Source: Adiantum capillus-veneris (taxonomy: Eukaryota; Streptophyta; Polypodiopsida; Polypodiales; Pteridaceae). Taken from it: a stretch of 64,000 nt of DNA. The notes under the pieces were generated by a model that ran no database searches, was not told the origin of the DNA, and was given only the letters and a program-made list of their open reading frames with translations. Of the stretch, positions 34,606 to 45,320 are shown one piece after another (position 1 is the first letter of the stretch; the number at the start of each line of letters is the position of its first letter). The DNA lies in assembly GCA_014529385.2 (NCBI GenBank), contig CM043968.1:26737013-26801012 (forward strand). The letters are read 5' to 3'. Made by a program: the position numbers and the translations under genes.

Positions 34606-35444
34606 AAAAAATTGAAATCCATTTCAATACTTTCCGAGGGGCGGGTGGGTATGGGTAAAGGCTGTAACAATCTCTGTGCTTTATGCCTGTCAAACTTGAC
34701 CTTCTGGCATACCAAGCAACTGCGCACAAACTCTTCCACATCCTTCTTCAGTCTCCGCCAAAAGAAATCTCTCTCTACCCCTTTCATGGTGGTAGCAATG
34801 CCGCGGTGACCCGTAAAAGGTGGACAGTGGCAATCAGTCATAACCTTTTCCCTCAACGGCTGTGTAACGCACAACATAGTCTTTTTCATCAAGTAGCCTT
34901 CCCGAAGGGTGTATCCAGCTACTGTCTCCGCATCCCGTATCCGTGTGAAAATATCTGCAAAACCTGTATCTGTGGCATACTGATCGACCATATCCTCGAA
35001 GCTCCTATGATGTATCGCGGAAATAGCCAGAACCAACGGTTTCCGAGACAAAGCATCTGCCACCACATTCTTCTATCCCTGCACATGGACAATCTGGAAG
35101 TGGAATTGTGACAAGATGTTCACCCAGCGCATCTGCTTTTCCGAAAGCTGCTTCTGTGACAAGAAGTAGCGCAAACTCTGATGGTTTGTAAAGACAGTAA
35201 AATCCGCTCCGAGTAGGTAATGCCGCCACTGAGTAAGAGCATGGATAACCGCCAAAAGCTCTTTCCCATAGATCTGTGCTGTCATCTCCGGCCTAGAGAA
35301 CAAACGGCTCTCGTAAGCTATGACATGGCCTTCTTGCATCAAGACCGCACCCAGACTACGACCACAAGCATCACAAAATACTTCAAATGACTTCTGCAAG
35401 TCCGGCAAAGTCAAATCTGGTCCTGTAGTGAATTTCTCTTTCAA
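34602..35444 (-). pseudogene. Chromovirus RNase H and integrase zinc region, copy 1
   Basis: FEVFCDACGRSLGAVLMQEG begins the RNase H. FTNHQSLRYFLSQKQLSEKQMRWVNIL and VADALSRK follow. The integrase HHCC region (HCPPFTGHRGIATT ... FVRSCLVCQKVKFDRHKAQ) comes next and ends at WKSIEMDF-type sequence. A TAG at 35,073-35,075 cuts the frame after HVQG; the second copy has CAG (Gln) there. This is a mutation private to copy 1. Confidence 0.92.
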
Positions 35445-35447
35445 TGT

Positions 35448-36360
35448 CTAAAAGGCAGTCACCTCTGTGGGTCCCCACGAAAAAGGTACTCCTTTCTGTG
35501 TCAAGATATGCAAAGGGGAAGCAACCTTTGCAAACTTTCGTATGAACCGCCTGTAGTACGAACACAGTCCCAAGAAGCTTCTAACTTCATGGACATTCCT
35601 CAAATCGGGCCAATCACGGATAGTCTCTATCTTGGCCGGGTCCATTCGCACTCCTGCTGCTGACACAATGTGTCCCAAAAAGTGTATCTCTAGTAGGAAA
35701 AATTCACTTTTCTTAGCATTAATCACTAACGTGTGATCTCGTAATTGCCTGAAAGACTTGAAGCAGATGATCTCTGTGTTCTGCCTCATTCTTGGAGAAA
35801 ACAATGATGTCGTCAAAGAAAGTGCCAACAAATAGTCTGTACTCTCGAAAAATCCTGTCCATCATCCGGTTAAATGTCGCAGGAGCATTGGTTAAGCCAA
35901 AAGGCATCACCAAAAACTCAAATAACCCAAAAGTCGTCCGAAAAGCTGTCTTGTAGACATCTCCTGGTGCTATCCTGATCTGATGATATCCACTCTTCAA
36001 GTCAATCCTGCTAAAGCACGAGGATCCCTGTAACCTGTCGAGTATATCATCGATCCTAGGAATCGGAAATCTGTTCTTGATGGTGATTTCGTTGAGAGTG
36101 CTATAATCGATACACATTCTCCAAGATCCGTCTTTCTTCAAAAACAACAACACTGGAGAGCAATACGGTGAAGTACTAGGCTGGACAAGACCCTTTTCCA
36201 AGAGGTCTTTCACTGAGTTCATAATCTTTTCATTCTGTACTCGGCTCACACGATAAGGTGGCCGATTCGGTGGCGTGCTTCCAGATATCAGATCAATGGT
36301 ATGATCTTCAGGCCCTCTCAAAAGCAATCGGCATGAGCGTGGAGAAAAAAATCTTGGCAT
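35448..36360 (-). pseudogene. Chromovirus reverse transcriptase, copy 1
   Basis: The palm runs from PPYRVSRVQNEKI through SPVLLFLKKDGSWRMCIDYS and [15 protein letters not shown] to the catalytic FFDDIIVFS (about 35,803-35,820). A frameshift near 35,740 moves to the frame carrying KKSEFFLLEIHFLGHIVSAAG and the HEVRSFLGLCSYYRRFI thumb. A stop at 35,448-35,450 then separates it from RNase H. Both breaks are present at the same places in copy 2. Confidence 0.93.
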
Positions 36361-36399
36361 TCTTTTCTTCAGGTCAAAACATATTCAACTTTTATCCAT

Positions 36400-36830
36400 C
36401 GTTCAGTTCTCCCAAAAGAATGAGTAAGAAAACTGAAGTTCATCAAGTACAATCTCTAAGCCCTTCATTTATCAAAGTCGCTTTCTCGGCCCGGTAGTCA
36501 ACCACGGCGTAGTTCTTGCGGTACCAAGGGATCCCGAGTAGAACGTCACTCACGTGCCCTGAACACCCCTGTCATTGCAAACGAAGTTTGCCAATGCTCG
36601 ATGTAATGGCAACATCCCATCCGGGTGCCAGTCGAACTACCTCCACCTGTGGCGTCAGTCTGTCGGGCGTAGTTCCAAATCGAGCCGCCAATTCCAAGTG
36701 AAAAGAAGTTGGCCTTGGCTCCTTCAAAAGAGCTTCCTGATCCTTCGCTTTGCCCCGAAAGCGGCAAAGTTTGTACTTTCATTCATTAGATTCGGTGCAG
36801 GTCCCACGCCATGTGGTACCAGTTCTGCTT
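36400..36830 (-). pseudogene. Chromovirus aspartic protease region, copy 1
   Basis: Read across frames, the region has PRPTSFHLELAARFG, a VAITSSIGKLRLQ stretch and the C-terminal VLLGIPWYRKNYAVVDY block, the usual end of a gypsy protease (ILG.DWL..N.A.ID). A stop follows KLRLQ and the catalytic D(S/T)G triplet could not be placed with certainty. Copy 2 at 42,366-42,796 is the same. Confidence 0.6.
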
Positions 36831-36832
36831 TT

Positions 36833-38400
36833 CTATCTGCCTTTTCTGCCACATTCCTCAGCTGCTCTCGAACTCTCAGACCTGTCCTCGTCTTTATCAT
36901 TCTGTTCTTTCTGTGCCTTATCAGGGCACTTTGCGGAAATATGTCCATGTTCCCCGCATCCAAAGCACTTCCCCTCTCTGATGAAGCGAGCTCTCTCCTC
37001 AGGAGTAAGCTTGGGTCGTGCATCCTTTTTTTTCTCTGGGTTGCTCTTTTTCATTCTACTTTCATTCCCAGAAGTCTGTTCGGCTCGTTGTGTCATGGCC
37101 TCATCTGCGGGGTAGGTCAGACTGCCAGAGTGAATGGCAAAGCCCCGCTTCGCATGACTCATCAACTCCTGAATAGAAGCTGACTTCTGTTCCAAGCAGT
37201 GATCTCGGATCTCTGTAGGTAGACCCAAGGTAAACCGCTCAATCTGTTCTCTGAACGAGATCTTCTTGAATGAAGAGGCGGGTAGAAAAGAGCTCCAGAA
37301 TCTTTCACAATAAGAATTCACTGTATCGCTCTTGGTCATCCGGAGATGGTTCCAAGCAGCTCGTATACCTCGCTCAAACTCTTGAGTCAACCAAGAAGAA
37401 ATAAAAAGCCTCTTGAATTTCAGCCATGTAACTGGCACAGTCTTGCTTAATAGAAGCGTGGACCACCAAGTACGAGCATTCCCCTCAGAGTAAGAGGCAG
37501 CTCTCCGAATCTTGGAGTGCTCTGAATAGCGTCCTCCCGCGAAAGCGATGTCAAACTGCTGTATAAAAGACAAAGCCTTCGAAGCATCTGAGTATCCTGA
37601 AAAGTATCAAACTTGATCGAGTGGCCACCTTCCTTAACTCTCGGACTTTCTTGCTTTTATCTTCGAGAAAGTCATACTGGTTGGCTTTGTAAAAATTCTT
37701 CTTGTTCGCATAAAACTTTCCGTCATCGGAATCTGAGCTGTCTGTAGACGAGTCCTCGGTAGAACTGTCAGTCTCTGGGCGAGATGTAGCCTTCTTTGCC
37801 TTTTTCTTGCCCGTTCCGAAGCTTTGTGTCTTGCTTCGCTTTTTGCTTTTTTCTGTCTTCTTCGCTCTAATCCGAGGAGCTAGAAGAACTGTCAGAAGAA
37901 GAAGAAGAAGAACTGGGTACTCCTTCAAATCGAACACGCTTCTTCCGTTTCTTTGCTTTGTCGAATGTCGACTGACGACCCAAATATCCCGGGAAGTCAG
38001 TACCTTTGTTCTGCTTTTTGCCGTGCTTTTTGCCTTTCTTTTGCACGTCGAAAAGCTGAGCAATCCGTGCATCAACCACGTTCTCCAGTTCCTTCTCCGT
38101 ATATTTCTTGGAGGCAGAAGGTTTCTTGAGAGCGGGTTTCGGGAGTGGTGTTGTGGTTCTTTGCCACTCCATCTGTACCTCTTTCAAAGAGGTCTGGTTC
38201 ATATATTTTACCATCTTCGGGTCCTTGGCAAAATTGAGCATCATCTTTGTTGCATCGCCAATCAATTGACGACGCTCCATCTCTGTTTGCTCCGCCTGAG
38301 TAGGCCGAGGCGGGCCATACTCTCTGTCTGAATCTTCGTTGTGATCCCAGCCCGCATCTCCAGATGCAGAGGGAGTCGACTGATCATTGCCTGAAGCCAT
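36833..38400 (-). pseudogene. Chromovirus gag, copy 1
   Basis: ATG at 38,398-38,400 (MASGNDQSTPSASGD), about 60 bases after the PBS. The N-terminal part is charged and ends in Ser runs (stop at 37,867). A frameshift leads into a Lys/Ser-rich spacer (to 37,551), and another frameshift into the capsid (ARTWWSTLLLSKTVPVTWLKFKRLF ... RMTKSDTVNSYCERF ... LPTEIRDHCL) with a CCHC zinc knuckle CFGCGEHGHISAKC at 36,925-36,967. Capsid and knuckle are the RNA-packaging part. Copy 2 (42,799-44,366) has the same two frameshifts. Confidence 0.92.
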
Positions 38401-38458
38401 AGGTGCCGCGGAAAAAAAATTCGGGGATCGGATTTCCCGTAGAAGAGAAATCGGCCGT

Positions 38459-38470
38459 GCTCTGATACCA
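38459..38470 (-). other. Chromovirus PBS, copy 1 (initiator tRNA-Met)
   Basis: GCTCTGATACCA on the plus strand, that is TGGTATCAGAGC on the minus strand, one base from the LTR 2 edge at 38,472. Confidence 0.95.
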
Positions 38471-38471
38471 C

Positions 38472-39027
38472 TGTAACAAACTTGGACACTCCAAGTCAAG
38501 AATCAACCGCGACAGCACCAAGTAACCACTTCAAAACAATTCACAGATCACAATACATTTTTACTGGCCCGGCGGAGTTCCGTGCCTAGAGATATTGGCC
38601 CCAAAGACTGGCGCCCCTTTCGGTATTTCTTTTTGTATTAATCAATCATCAAAGTACAAGAGAGCGGTTAGGGTTTCACTCTCAGACTCTGCGTCCAGAT
38701 GCTCTGAGAAGTGAGGCCCCCACCACTAATTTAAAGGTTACAAGGGATGCCCAAAAGCAGAGCCCCAAAAGCTTTCAAAATCAAAAGCATCAGTTCTCTC
38801 TCTCTCTCTTAGAGAGTCTTTTCTCTTTTTTAAAAAAAAAGCAAAAGCAAAATTCGCGTCGCTCATCATTTTCCCAAATTTTTTTTTAATTATTTTTTTT
38901 AATAATAATCTGCCTCCGCGATTTCCGGAATTTAGGGTTTTGGGCAAAAATTAGGGTTTGCAGGAATTTTAGGGTTTCTGGCAGAAATTAGGGTTTCTGT
39001 TGTCCGCCACGTCATCACTTTGTGACA
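38472..39027 (-). repeat. Chromovirus LTR 2 (middle, shared)
   Basis: 556 bp. Serves as 5' LTR of the left body and 3' LTR of the right body. No target duplication surrounds it, since both flanks are element-internal (PBS on the left, PPT on the right). Conserved box at 38,597-38,631. Confidence 0.95.
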
Positions 39028-39631
39028 TACCCCCCTCTTGAAAGCATTGTAATCGACCGCGATTACGCCTGCAAAACCGACAAAAGCCATAAACCGTCTT
39101 AGCAGACACTGACTGTTAGTACCTACGTACTAGGAACACACATCTAGCACATGCACAAAATCGACAGTCACATCACACGACATCACAGGACATCACCAGA
39201 CATCACAGGACATCACATGACATTCAACATTCATTCGGATCTTAGACCATGATTTATCGGCAATGTAGCTAGCAATCACATCTAGGTCCAATCGGGACCT
39301 CATCGATGTCCGATTGACTAACCCCTATTGCAACCATGTCTATTCGAGATCAATCAGACCAAAATGCTGCAGTCATTTCGGCTATCAGTTCCTGCACTCA
39401 CAAGAAGTCAAGAACAAATCAGTATCATAATCAGGAATTCCATTTCTAAAGTCATCCAGCAGAATACTGTCAGCTCTCAGTATCCCTGAAGCTCAAAGAG
39501 ACATCAGTGACTTTAGTATCAAAATCGAGGCATCTGTTGACAAAGGAGTGGAGTGACTCCCCTCTTGTGCATCCCGTTGCACCAGATCTCCGGCCAAGTT
39601 GAATTCTGGGTTCCGTTTGGAGTAGACTATG

Positions 39632-39931
39632 CTAAACCAAAACATCGAGGTAAAGTTTCACAATCCGAGGAGTATCTGCTAGGTCCTCCTCCTCCATCCA
39701 CTTCGCATCAAATGCAGGAAAGTTCTTGAACTTAACCAAGAACCGCCTTCGGACTTTACCCTTCTTCGTATCATTATGTGCCAAAATCTGTTCAGGAACA
39801 AGGATCTCCTCGTTTTCTTCCACTTTGGGTTGCTCATCAGGCTCCCCATCATCAGGCACATCACCCTTAACAGGGTTCAAGAGACTCACATGCAATGCTT
39901 TGTGAATCCTCCAAGTATCTGGCAGTTCCAA
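39632..39931 (-). pseudogene. Chromovirus integrase C-terminus and chromodomain, copy 2
   Basis: Same 99-residue frame as 33,665-33,964 with K instead of N in HKALHVSLL. Ends in the chromodomain-like segment LVKFKNFPAFDAKWMEEEDL. Confidence 0.88.
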
Positions 39932-40253
39932 TCGGAAGGAGACATCATTTATCTTGTCAGTGATCTGGAAAGGTCCGTAGTATCACATACTAAGCTTTGG
40001 AAAAAGCCTCTCCTTTCCCTTTTTCTTTCTTAGGCGTGCCTTCTCAAAAGTAAGAGCACCCAATCATCCTCCTTCAGTTTCCAGTCACGACGATGGCGAT
40101 CCGCTGCCTTTTTCTGTCGTTCTTGAGACTTCTGTAAAGTCTCGCGAACCTTGGCAAAAGCCGTATCCAAATCTCGCGAATATTCATCCGCTCAAATTTC
40201 TAATCTTTCGTGCTCAGGAAGGATGGAACCTTCGTAGCAGTTTCAACAATCTC

Positions 40254-40571
40254 TCATGGCGTCTTCCCCGTCGAAGAGTGTATCGTGTTATTGTAGGCAA
40301 ATTCCACCAAAGGTAAGTTCTTTTCCCATTGAGTCTTCTGATGCGAGATACAAGACTTCAATAAATCTAAAATCACTGAATTGGCAATCTCAGATTGCCC
40401 GTCAGTCTGCAAGTGGAACGATGACGAGAACTGCAACCGCGTGCCAATGTTCTCCCAAATTGCCTTCCAAAACAAACTCATAAATCTGGGGTCTTGGTCG
40501 GAGACAATCGTCTCAGGCGTGCCATGTAATCGGAAAATCATCGTGATCATTCTGTATTCTCGGGAGATCAA
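40254..40571 (-). pseudogene. Chromovirus integrase core, copy 2
   Basis: As copy 1, with SDQDPRFMS and the QTDGQSE region. One residue differs (LVEFAYNN here, LVGFAYNN in copy 1), and the E form is the family norm. The same A8-run frameshift separates it from the first Asp. Confidence 0.9.
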
Positions 40572-41410
40572 AAAAAATTGAAATCCATTTCAATACTTTC
40601 CGAGGGGCGGGTGGGTATGGGTAAAGGCTGTAACAATCCCTGTGCTTTATGCCTGTCAAACTTGACCTTCTGGCATACCAAGCAACTGCGCACAAACTCT
40701 TCCACATCCTTCTTCAGTCTCCGCCAAAAGAAATCTCTCTCTACCCCTTTCATGGTGGTAGCAATGCCGCGGTGACCCGTAAAAGATGGACAGTGGCAAT
40801 CAGTCATAACCTTTTCCCTCAACGGCTGTGTAACGCACAACATAGTCTTTTTCATCAAGTAGCCTTCCCGAAGGGTGTATCCAGCTACTGTCTCCGCATC
40901 CCGTATCCGTGTGAAAATATCTGCAAAACCTGTATCTGTGGCATACTGATCGACCATATCCTCGAAGCTCCTATGATGTATCGCGGAAATAGCCAGAACC
41001 AACGGTTTCCGAGACAAAGCATCTGCCACCACATTCTTCTGTCCCTGCACATGGACAATCTGGAAGTGGAATTGTGACAAGATGTTCACCCAGCGCATCT
41101 GCTTTTCCGAAAGCTGCTTCTGTGACAAGACGTAGCGCAAACTCTGATGGTTTGTAAAGACAGTAAAATCCGCTCCGAGTAGGTAATGCCGCCACTGAGT
41201 AAGAGCATGGATAACCGCCAAAAGCTCTTTCCCATAGATCTGTGCTGTCATCTCCGGCCTAGAGAACAAACGGCTCTCGTAAGCTATGACATGGCCTTCT
41301 TGCATCAAGACCGCACCCAGACTACGACCACAAGCATCACAAAATACTTCAAATGACTTCTGCAAGTCCGGCAAAGTCAAATCTGGTCCTGTAGTGAATT
41401 TCTCTTTCAA
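40568..41410 (-). pseudogene. Chromovirus RNase H and integrase zinc region, copy 2
   Basis: Uninterrupted 280-codon frame. It has the RNase H (FEVFCDACGRSLGAVL, FTNHQSLRYVLSQ, ADALSRKP) and the integrase HHCC zinc region (HCPSFTGHRGIATT, FVRSCLVCQKVKF) as far as the first catalytic Asp (IEMDF). Unlike copy 1, codon 41,039-41,041 is CAG, so this part is still open. It remains cut off from RT by the shared stop on its right (41,414) and from the rest of integrase by the shared frameshift on its left. Confidence 0.92.
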
Positions 41411-41413
41411 TGT

Positions 41414-42326
41414 CTAAAAGGCAGTCACCTCTGTGGGTCCCCACGAAAAAGGTACTCCTTTCTGTGTCAAGATATGCAAAGGGGAAGCAACCTTTGCAAA
41501 CTTTCGTATGAACCGCCTGTAGTACGAACACAGTCCCAAGAAGCTTCTAACTTCATGGACATTCCTCAAATCGGGCCAATCACGGATAGTCTCTATCTTG
41601 GCCGGGTCCATTCGCACTCCTGCTGCTGACACAATGTGTCCCAAAAAGTGTATCTCTAGTAGGAAAAATTCACTTTTCTTAGCATTAATCACTAACGTGT
41701 GATCTCGTAATTGCCTGAAAGACTTGAAGCAGATGATCTCTGTGTTCTGCCTCATTCTTGGAGAAAACAATGATGTCGTCAAAGAAAGTGCCAACAAATA
41801 GTCTGTACTCTCGAAAAATCCTGTCCATCATCCGGTTAAATGTCGCAGGAGCATTGGTTAAGCCAAAAGGCATCACCAAAAACTCAAATAACCCAAAAGT
41901 CGTCCGAAAAGCTGTCTTGTAGACATCTCCTGGTGCTATCCTGATCTGATGATATCCACTCTTCAAGTCAATCCTGCTAAAGCACGAGGATCCCTGTAAC
42001 CTGTCGAGTATATCATCGATCCTAGGAATCGGAAATCTGTTCTTGATGGTGATTTCGTTGAGAGTGCTATAATCGATACACATTCTCCAAGATCCGTCTT
42101 TCTTCAAAAACAACAACACTGGAGAGCAATACGGTGAAGTACTAGGCTGGACAAGACCCTTTTCCAAGAGGTCTTTCACTGAGTTCATAATCTTTTCATT
42201 CTGTACTCGGCTCACACGATAAGGTGGCCGATTCGGTGGCGTGCTTCCAGATATCAGATCAATGGTATGATCTTCAGGCCCTCTCAAAAGCAATCGGCAT
42301 GAGCGTGGAGAAAAAAATCTTGGCAT
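41414..42326 (-). pseudogene. Chromovirus reverse transcriptase, copy 2
   Basis: Same two frames and same breaks as copy 1: palm with FFDDIIVFS (about 41,769-41,786), frameshift near 41,706, thumb with SFLGLCSYYRRFI, and stop at 41,414-41,416. No residue difference from copy 1 was noticed. Confidence 0.93.
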
Positions 42327-42798
42327 TCTTTTCTTCAGGTCAAAACATATTCAACTTTTATCCATCGTTCAGTTCTCCCAAAAGAATGAGTAAGAAAACT
42401 GAAGTTCATCAAGTACAATCTCTAAGCCCTTCATTTATCAAAGTCGCTTTCTCGGCCCGGTAGTCAACCACGGCGTAGTTCTTGCGGTACCAAGGGATCC
42501 CGAGTAGAACGTCACTCACGTGCCCTGAACACCCCTGTCATTGCAAACGAAGTTTGCCAATGCTCGATGTAATGGCAACATCCCATCCGGGTGCCAGTCG
42601 AACTACCTCCACCTGTGGCGTCAGTCTGTCGGGCGTAGTTCCAAATCGAGCCGCCAATTCCAAGTGAAAAGAAGTTGGCCTTGGCTCCTTCAAAAGAGCT
42701 TCCTGATCCTTCGCTTTGCCCCGAAAGCGGCAAAGTTTGTACTTTCATTCATTAGATTCGGTGCAGGTCCCACGCCATGTGGTACCAGTTCTGCTTTT

Positions 42799-44366
42799 CT
42801 ATCTGCCTTTTCTGCCACATTCCTCAGCTGCTCTCGAACTCTCAGACCTGTCCTCGTCTTTATCATTCTGTTCTTTCTGTGCCTTATCAGGGCACTTTGC
42901 GGAAATATGTCCATGTTCCCCGCATCCAAAGCACTTCCCCTCTCTGATGAAGCGAGCTCTCTCCTCAGGAGTAAGCTTGGGTCGTGCATCCTTTTTTTTC
43001 TCTGGGTTGCTCTTTTTCATTCTACTTTCATTCCCAGAAGTCTGTTCGGCTCGTTGTGTCATGGCCTCATCTGCGGGGTAGGTCAGACTGCCAGAGTGAA
43101 TGGCAAAGCCCCGCTTCGCATGACTCATCAACTCCTGAATAGAAGCTGACTTCTGTTCCAAGCAGTGATCTCGGATCTCTGTAGGTAGACCCAAGGTAAA
43201 CCGCTCAATCTGTTCTCTGAACGAGATCTTCTTGAATGAAGAGGCGGGTAGAAAAGAGCTCCAGAATCTTTCACAATAAGAATTCACTGTATCGCTCTTG
43301 GTCATCCGGAGATGGTTCCAAGCAGCTCGTATACCTCGCTCAAACTCTTGAGTCAACCAAGAAGAAATAAAAAGCCTCTTGAATTTCAGCCATGTAACTG
43401 GCACAGTCTTGCTTAATAGAAGCGTGGACCACCAAGTACGAGCATTCCCCTCAGAGTAAGAGGCAGCTCTCCGAATCTTGGAGTGCTCTGAATAGCGTCC
43501 TCCCGCGAAAGCGATGTCAAACTGCTGTATAAAAGACAAAGCCTTCGAAGCATCTGAGTATCCTGAAAAGTATCAAACTTGATCGAGTGGCCACCTTCCT
43601 TAACTCTCGGACTTTCTTGCTTTTATCTTCGAGAAAGTCATACTGGTTGGCTTTGTAAAAATTCTTCTTGTTCGCATAAAACTTTCCGTCATCGGAATCT
43701 GAGCTGTCTGTAGACGAGTCCTCAGTAGAACTGTCAGTCTCTGGGCGAGATGTAGCCTTCTTTGCCTTTTTCTTGTCCGTTCCGAAGCTTTGTGTCTTGC
43801 TTCGCTTTTTGCTTTTTTCTGTCTTCTTCGCTCTAATCCGAGGAGCTAGAAGAACTGTCAGAAGAAGAAGAAGAAGAACTGGGTACTCCTTCAAATGGAA
43901 TACGCTTCTTCCGTTTCTTTGCTTTGTCGAATGTCGACTGACGACCCAAATATCCCGGGAAGTCAGTACCTTTGTTCTGCTTTTTGCCGTGCTTTTTGCC
44001 TTTCTTTTGCACGTCGAAAAGCTGAGCAATCCGTGCATCAACCACGTTCTCCAGTTCCTTCTCCGTATATTTCTTGGAGGTAGAAGGTTTCTTGAGAGCG
44101 GGTTTCGGGAGTGGTGTTGTGGTTCTTTGCCACTCCATCTGTACCTCTTTCAAAGAGGTCTGGTTCATATATTTTACCATCTTCGGGTCCTTGGCAAAAT
44201 TGAGCATCATCTTTGTTGCATCGCCAATCAATTGACGACGCTCCATCTCTGTTTGCTCCGCCTGAGTAGGCCGAGGCGGGCCATACTCTCTGTCTGAATC
44301 TTCGTTGTGATCCCAGCCCGCATCTCCAGATGCAGAGGGAGTTGACTGATCATTGCCTGAAGCCAT
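42799..44366 (-). pseudogene. Chromovirus gag, copy 2
   Basis: ATG at 44,364-44,366. Same three-frame structure, capsid and CCHC knuckle as copy 1. Differences are few: KKPSTSKK for KKPSASKK, and KKRIPFEG for KKRVRFEG. Confidence 0.92.
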
Positions 44367-44424
44367 AGGTGCCGCGGAAAAAAATTTCGGGAATCGGATT
44401 TCCCGTAGAAGAGAAATCGGCCGT

Positions 44425-44436
44425 GCTCTGATACCA
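44425..44436 (-). other. Chromovirus PBS, copy 2 (initiator tRNA-Met)
   Basis: TGGTATCAGAGC on the minus strand, two bases from LTR 3. Confidence 0.95.
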
Positions 44437-44438
44437 CT

Positions 44439-44993
44439 GTAACAAACTTGGACACTCCAAGTCAAGAATCAACCGCGACAGCACCAAATAACCACTTCAA
44501 AACAATTCACACATCACAATAGATTTGCACTGGCCCGGCGGAGTTCCGTGCCTAGAGATATTGGCCCCAAAGACTGGCGCCCCTTTCGGTATTTCTTTTT
44601 GTATTAATCAATCATCAAAGTACAAGAGAGCGGTTAGGGTTTCACTCTCAGACTCTGCGTCCAGATGCTCTGAGAAGTGAGGCCCCCACCACTAATTTAA
44701 AGGTTACAAGGGATGCCCAAAATCAGAGCCCCAAAAGCTTTCAAAATCAAAAGCATCAGTTCTCTCTCTCTCTCTTAGAGAGTCTTTTCTCTTTTTTTAA
44801 AAAAAAGCAAAAGCAAAATTCGCGTCGCTCATCATTTTCCCAAATTTTTTTTTAATTATTTTTTTTAATAATAATCTGCCTCCGCGATTTCCGGAATTTA
44901 GGGTTTTTGGCAAAAATTAGGGTTTGCAGGAATTTTACGGTTTCTGGCAGAAATTAGGGTTTCTGCTGTCCGCCACGTCATCACTTTGTGACA
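44439..44993 (-). repeat. Chromovirus LTR 3 (outer, 5' end of array)
   Basis: 555 bp, followed at 44,994 by GGATG, the right target duplicate. Conserved box at 44,563-44,597. Confidence 0.95.
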
Positions 44994-44998
44994 GGATG

Positions 44999-45155
44999 CT
45001 TGATACTGAGGGTGGTGAGAGGCTAATAAGTCCGAGGTAGGGACGTGAAGCTTCCTTAAGGGAAAAAAACTGAAAGAGGTTCTTTGGGTTCTTGGATACT
45101 TCGGTTCTTCCCTTGAGTTCGCGAAGCCGAAGCACGCACAGAGCTCTGATACTAG
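44999..45155 (-). mobile_element. Internal region of element X, right part, with PBS
   Basis: Resumes X after the dimer. On the minus strand, TAGTATCAGAGC lies next to 45,155, a PBS for initiator tRNA-Met with one mismatch. The remaining ~130 bases are leader sequence. Total X interior is about 0.7 kb and shows no coding motifs. Confidence 0.6.
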
Positions 45156-45258
45156 TGTCAAGTGCAGCGGAAGTGTTGAAGGATTTAGCTCGGATCTAGT
45201 ACTATGCACAAATACAAGGGACACTTTACTTCACTTGAAAGAACTGAACTGAATTGAA

Positions 45259-45320
<62 letters not shown>

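Larger units (their letters stand above)
32507..44993 (-). mobile_element. Head-to-tail dimer of a Ty3/gypsy chromovirus (three LTRs, two bodies)
   Basis: Three LTRs (32,507-33,059; 38,472-39,027; 44,439-44,993) alternate with two near-identical bodies of about 5.41 kb, all on the minus strand. The whole array, not each unit, is flanked by the 5-bp duplication GGATG (32,502-32,506 and 44,994-44,998), so it entered the X element as one insertion or became a dimer afterwards by unequal LTR recombination. Each body has a PBS, gag, protease, RT, RNase H, integrase and a C-terminal chromodomain. Both bodies carry the same disabling frameshifts. Confidence 0.95.

Noticed and set aside
36575-37183. 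Plus-strand 202-codon frame (and its twin at 42,541-43,149)
   Set aside because: Antisense shadow of the chromovirus gag/protease; present in both copies only because the copies are near-identical.
37807-38331. Plus-strand 174-codon frame (twin at 43,773-44,297)
   Set aside because: Antisense to gag, hydrophobic and Arg-rich only because gag is Lys/Ser/Asp-rich on the other strand.
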